The position numbers and the translations under genes are program-made. Shown here piece by piece: positions 47,107-49,971 of a DNA stretch of 49,971 bases. The notes beneath the pieces were generated by a model. It searched no databases. It was not told the origin of the DNA and saw only the letters and a program-made list of their open reading frames with translations. This stretch comes from a bacterium (GTDB lineage Bacteria > Actinomycetota > Thermoleophilia > Solirubrobacterales > 70-9). Position 1 is the stretch's first letter. The number at the start of each line of letters is the position of its first letter. The DNA lies in assembly GCA_023251935.1 (NCBI GenBank), contig JAHEXV010000012.1:1-49971 (forward strand), in the 5' to 3' direction.

Positions 47107-48554
47107 TGGTGGCCCCGTCGACTCCGGTGCCTGAACCGCGCCCCACGGGCGGTGAGGTGGGCGATCTGGCGATCGTCCTTCACTCCCACATGCCGTACGT
47201 GGAGGGCTTCGGCACCTGGCCGTTCGGCGAGGAGTGGCTGTTCGACGCGGTCGCCCGCTCCTACCTCCCGGTGCTGGAGGTGGCGCGTGACCTCACGGTC
47301 ACCGTCAGCCCGGTGCTGGCCGATCAGCTCGAGGCACCGGGGGTCGCCGAGCGCATGGAGGCCTTCCTGCGCCGCTATCGGCTCGAGGCGGCCGAGCGCG
47401 ACGCGACCCGCGGCCCGACCGAGCTCCGGCCGGCGGCCGAGTTCGAGGCCGAGCGCTATCGCCGGGTGCTGGGCCGCCTGCAAGTGCTCGGGGGCGACGT
47501 GCTGGCGGCGTTCGGGATCGCCGCCGCCAAGCGAGGTCTGGCGCTCGTGCCCTCGGCCGCCACGCACGCGGTGCTGCCGCTCGTCCCCACGACGCCCGGA
47601 CGGCGCCTCCAGATCGATGCCGGGCTCCGCTCCCACCGGCGCCGTTTCGGCGCCGCCAGGGGCTTCTGGCTGCCCGAGTGCGCTTACCGGCCCAACCTCG
47701 AGCCACTCCTGGCCGAACGCGACCTGGCCTTCTTCTGCACCGACCAGAGTGCCTTCGAGGCCCCGCTCGACGCCCTGGCCCCGCTGCGCTGCGGGGCGGG
47801 CCTGGTCGCCTTCACGCTCGACTGGGGCGCGGTCGAACTCGTCTGGTCGCAGGACGGCTACCCGTCCGACCCGGCCTACTCGGAGTTCCACCGGCAATCG
47901 CTCGAGGGAACGCGCCTGTGGGCGATCGGAGGGGGAGCCTACGACGCGGCGGTCGCCTCGGCTCGCGCCGATCAGCAGGCGCGGGAGTTCGCGCAGGCGA
48001 TCGCCGCGCGGCTGGAGGCCTTTCGCCGGCAGCGAGGCAAGCCGGGGTTGGTGACCTTCGCCGTCGACACCGAGCTGCTCGGCCACTGGTGGTCCGAGGG
48101 CCCCGCGTGGCTCGAGGCCGTCCTGCGGCACGTCCCCGACTGCGGTGTCGGCCTCGTCACCCTGCCGCAGGCGCTTCAGCGCCACGAAGCGGAGAAACGG
48201 TCCGCGCGAGGCTCGACCTGGGGCGAGGGCAAGGACCTTCGCACCTGGGACTCGCCCGAGGTCGCGGACCTCGCCTGGGCGGCGAGGCGGCTCGAGCTGC
48301 GCCTGCTGCGGGCGCTGGACGCCGGGGCGCTCGCGGGCACGGCCGCCGAGCGGGCCGCCCGCGAACTGCTCGCCGTTCAGGCGAGCGACTGGGCCTTCCT
48401 CGACCGCCGGCGGCAGGCGGGTGACTACCCCTACCAGCGCTCGACGGCACACGCTCGGGCGCTGCTCGGCGCCATCCACGCCGCCGAGCCGCCGGATCCC
48501 CGCCTGCGAAACCTCGCCCCGGACCTGAGCCTGGCGCCCCTGCTCGAACCCTGA
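47106..48554 (+). CDS. GH57 alpha-glucan branching enzyme (Rv3031-like)
   Basis: A 482-residue family 57 glycoside hydrolase. The opening LAIVLHSHMPYVEGFGTWPFGEEWLFDAV holds the HSHMPYV motif. The nucleophile is E191 in GFWLPECAYRP; the acid/base aspartate is D321 in TFAVDTELLGHWWSEGP. The domain with the terminal SDWAFLDRR and the helical C-terminal part are complete. GH57 enzymes of this subgroup add alpha-1,6 branches to alpha-1,4 glucan. No signal peptide, so the site is cytoplasmic. Coupled to the upstream methyltransferase; a GT4 gene follows after 89 bases. Confidence 0.92.
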   Translation: MVAPSTPVPEPRPTGGEVGDLAIVLHSHMPYVEGFGTWPFGEEWLFDAVARSYLPVLEVARDLTVTVSPVLADQLEAPGVAERMEAFLRRYRLEAAERDATRGPTELRPAAEFEAERYRRVLGRLQVLGGDVLAAFGIAAAKRGLALVPSAATHAVLPLVPTTPGRRLQIDAGLRSHRRRFGAARGFWLPECAYRPNLEPLLAERDLAFFCTDQSAFEAPLDALAPLRCGAGLVAFTLDWGAVELVWSQDGYPSDPAYSEFHRQSLEGTRLWAIGGGAYDAAVASARADQQAREFAQAIAARLEAFRRQRGKPGLVTFAVDTELLGHWWSEGPAWLEAVLRHVPDCGVGLVTLPQALQRHEAEKRSARGSTWGEGKDLRTWDSPEVADLAWAARRLELRLLRALDAGALAGTAAERAARELLAVQASDWAFLDRRRQAGDYPYQRSTAHARALLGAIHAAEPPDPRLRNLAPDLSLAPLLEP

Positions 48555-48643
48555 CCGCCCCGGCGGTCGGCGATCCGCCCGCCGCGGGCACCCGCCCGGC
48601 GTCGCCCGCCGAGCTCTCGAGCCCATAAACTGCCGGCGCCCCC

Positions 48644-49831
48644 GTGCCCAGCATCCTCATCCTCTCCTGGGAGTACCCGCCGTTGATCGAGGGTGGGCTC
48701 GCCCGTCACGTCCGCAAGCTCTCCGAGGCGCTCGTCGAGCTGGACTTGGACGTCCACGTGCTTACCCGGGGGGGTGAGGAGTCCCCGCCCGAGGAGGTGG
48801 TCGGCGGCGTTCGCATCCACCGGGTGCGGGAGCCGAAGCGGCCCACCGATCTCGGCGAGTTCGTCGCCTGGGTCGAGCGGATGAACGCCGACATGCTGGC
48901 GGCCGGGGTCGAGCTGGGCGACAGCCACGAGTTCGACCTCGTCCACGGTCACGACTGGCTGGTGGCGATGGCCTGCGATCACCTCGCCCGGCGCTTCGAG
49001 GCGCCCCTGGTCGCGACCATCCACGCGACCGAGCACGGGCGCCACCAGGGCTGGGTCCACGAGCACCCGCAATCGCACATCCACGGCGTGGAGCGCTGGA
49101 TCACGAACCGCGCCGATCGGGTGATCGCCTGCTCGTACTACATGCGGGAGCAGATCGCCGACATCTTCGGGGTGCCGGACGAGAAGGTGGTCATGATCCC
49201 GAACGGCATCGACCCCGAGGACCTCCAACCCCAGGACGGGCACGAGCTGGAGCGACTTCGGCTCGAGTTCGCCGCGCCCGACCAGAGGCTGGTGCTCCTG
49301 CTCGGCAGGCTTGTCTACGAGAAGGGCTTCCAGCTTGCGCTGGAGGCGATGCCGTCGCTGATCGGGCGCCTGCCGAACACCCGCTTCCTGGTCGCCGGCT
49401 CCGGCACCCACGAGCTCGAGCTGCGTCGCCAGGCCGCCGAGCTCGGGCTGATGGAGCACGGCACCTTCCTCGGCTGGATCGGCGACGACGTCCTTCACTC
49501 CCTGTATCGGATCGCCGACGTCTGCGTGGTGCCCTCGATCTACGAGCCGTTCGGCCTGGTCGCCCTCGAGGCGATGGCGTCTGGATGCCCGTGCATCGTC
49601 GCCGACACCGGAGGGTTGCGGGAGGTCGTCCCCCACGAGGAGGCGGGCCTGCGCTTCCGTGCCCGCGACCCGGCTGCCCTGGGCGAGATGGTCGAGCGCC
49701 TGCTGAGCGATGCGGGCCTTCGCGAGCGGCTCGTGGCGGAGGCCTCCGAGCACGTGCTGCGCTTCGACTGGGCCGACGTCGCCGAGCGGACCGCGGCGCT
49801 CTACGGCGAGCTCGTTCGCGAGCGCGTCTAG
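48644..49831 (+). CDS. GT4 alpha-glucosyltransferase (Rv3032-like)
   Basis: A 395-residue GT-B glycosyltransferase. N-terminal SWEYPPLIEGGLARHVRKLSEAL is the glycogen-synthase-like donor loop; DLVHGHDWLVAMACDHLA and ATIHATEHGRHQGWVHEHP follow. The C-terminal half carries LLGRLVYEKGFQLALEA and the catalytic E-x7-E (E301 and E309 in EPFGLVALE). In mycobacteria Rv3032 elongates the alpha-1,4 glucan of methylglucose lipopolysaccharide and contributes to glycogen. Start GTG 48644, with TAAACT (48626-48631) ending 12 bases before. The stop shares CTAG with a convergent acyltransferase gene. Confidence 0.9.
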   Translation: MPSILILSWEYPPLIEGGLARHVRKLSEALVELDLDVHVLTRGGEESPPEEVVGGVRIHRVREPKRPTDLGEFVAWVERMNADMLAAGVELGDSHEFDLVHGHDWLVAMACDHLARRFEAPLVATIHATEHGRHQGWVHEHPQSHIHGVERWITNRADRVIACSYYMREQIADIFGVPDEKVVMIPNGIDPEDLQPQDGHELERLRLEFAAPDQRLVLLLGRLVYEKGFQLALEAMPSLIGRLPNTRFLVAGSGTHELELRRQAAELGLMEHGTFLGWIGDDVLHSLYRIADVCVVPSIYEPFGLVALEAMASGCPCIVADTGGLREVVPHEEAGLRFRARDPAALGEMVERLLSDAGLRERLVAEASEHVLRFDWADVAERTAALYGELVRERV

Positions 49832-49971
49832 GTGCTCGCGACCGGCCCTCCTTCCGATCGGGGCGGCGGCTCCACCGGATCCGACCAGCGAAGGGTGGTC
49901 GGAGCCTCGCGCATCCTGATCACCCGAGCCGGGATGCCGCCGACCACCGAGTTCGCGGGCACGTCGCCGGT
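49828..49971 (-). CDS. Left-handed beta-helix acyltransferase, C-terminal fragment
   Basis: The last 47 residues of a gene running off the window. The visible TGDVPANSVVGGIPARVIR is the closing turn of hexapeptide-repeat acetyl/acyltransferases (maltose or serine O-acetyltransferase type). It is followed by a short proline-rich tail REAPTTLRWSDPVEPPPRSEGG. Convergent with the GT4 gene. In mycobacteria a sugar acyltransferase-like gene (Rv3034c) also lies beside the methylglucose lipopolysaccharide genes, so this may acylate the same polysaccharide. That link is inference. Confidence 0.75.
   Translation of the reverse strand, partial: TGDVPANSVVGGIPARVIRMREAPTTLRWSDPVEPPPRSEGGPVAST

Noticed and set aside
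1-49971. Mobile elements, CRISPR arrays, prophage, rRNA or tRNA genes
   Set aside because: No transposase, integrase, regularly spaced repeat array or RNA gene pattern was seen on either strand.

Overview
This window reads as a chromosomal segment of a high-GC actinobacterium. Codon use is strongly GC-biased. Many genes are of actinobacterial type: two F420-type LLM oxidoreductases, ergothioneine genes egtB and egtD, a CtpE-like P-type ATPase, an Rv1264-like adenylate cyclase, a LigC/Prim-PolC pair, a paired Get3/ArsA-like ATPase operon, and a methyltransferase-GH57-GT4 cluster ordered like mycobacterial Rv3030-Rv3031-Rv3032. The mixture (PilT, ParA beside an N-terminally extended FtsZ, and start codons preceded at fixed distance by a -10 box) suggests a deep lineage such as Thermoleophilia/Solirubrobacterales. 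That placement is inference. I saw no rRNA, tRNA, insertion sequence, prophage or CRISPR array, so this looks like core chromosome.

Layout. 1-9.6 kb: a thiolase cut by the window edge, DUF167 and DUF202 proteins, a CapA-like protein, L-2-hydroxyglutarate oxidase, ATP-dependent DNA ligase LigC facing a LigD-type primase-polymerase, a crotonase, a hotdog thioesterase, and a divergent marR / yceI-FMN reductase module with two matched operators. 9.6-14.6 kb: a P-type ATPase translationally coupled to pyruvate kinase, divergent from an LLM oxidoreductase. 14.9-17.8 kb: a three-gene proton-translocating transhydrogenase operon. 17.9-25.8 kb: a LapA-like protein, a pseudopilin-like anchored protein, an SDR, egtB-egtD, a second LLM enzyme, a membrane protein, glpX and a YihY-type membrane protein.

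26-31 kb: rpoD with a long leader, a zinc-ribbon/HTH protein, a membrane GGDEF protein, pilT and an HxlR regulator. 31.4-35.4 kb: a 604-residue protein of unknown function, a strong bidirectional terminator, and the two ArsA/Get3-like ATPases. 35.5-38.1 kb: overlapping parA-type and ftsZ genes. 38.3-45.3 kb: gamma-glutamyltransferase, a nicotinamidase-like protein, a LON-domain protein, adenylate cyclase, a CPA2 antiporter and a CcdA-thioredoxin fusion. 45.3 kb to the end: two methyltransferases, GH57 branching enzyme, GT4 glycosyltransferase and a partial left-handed beta-helix acyltransferase.

A recurrent feature is transcription signalling. At least fifteen genes have a TAnnnT-like hexamer ending 6-9 bases before the start codon, which predicts leaderless mRNAs. 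This signal re-sets several starts and points to an ATT start codon for egtB. The best candidates for undescribed biology are the ParA-FtsZ operon, the pseudopilin-like protein with an HRDDWE/GSHA domain, and the 604-residue orphan.
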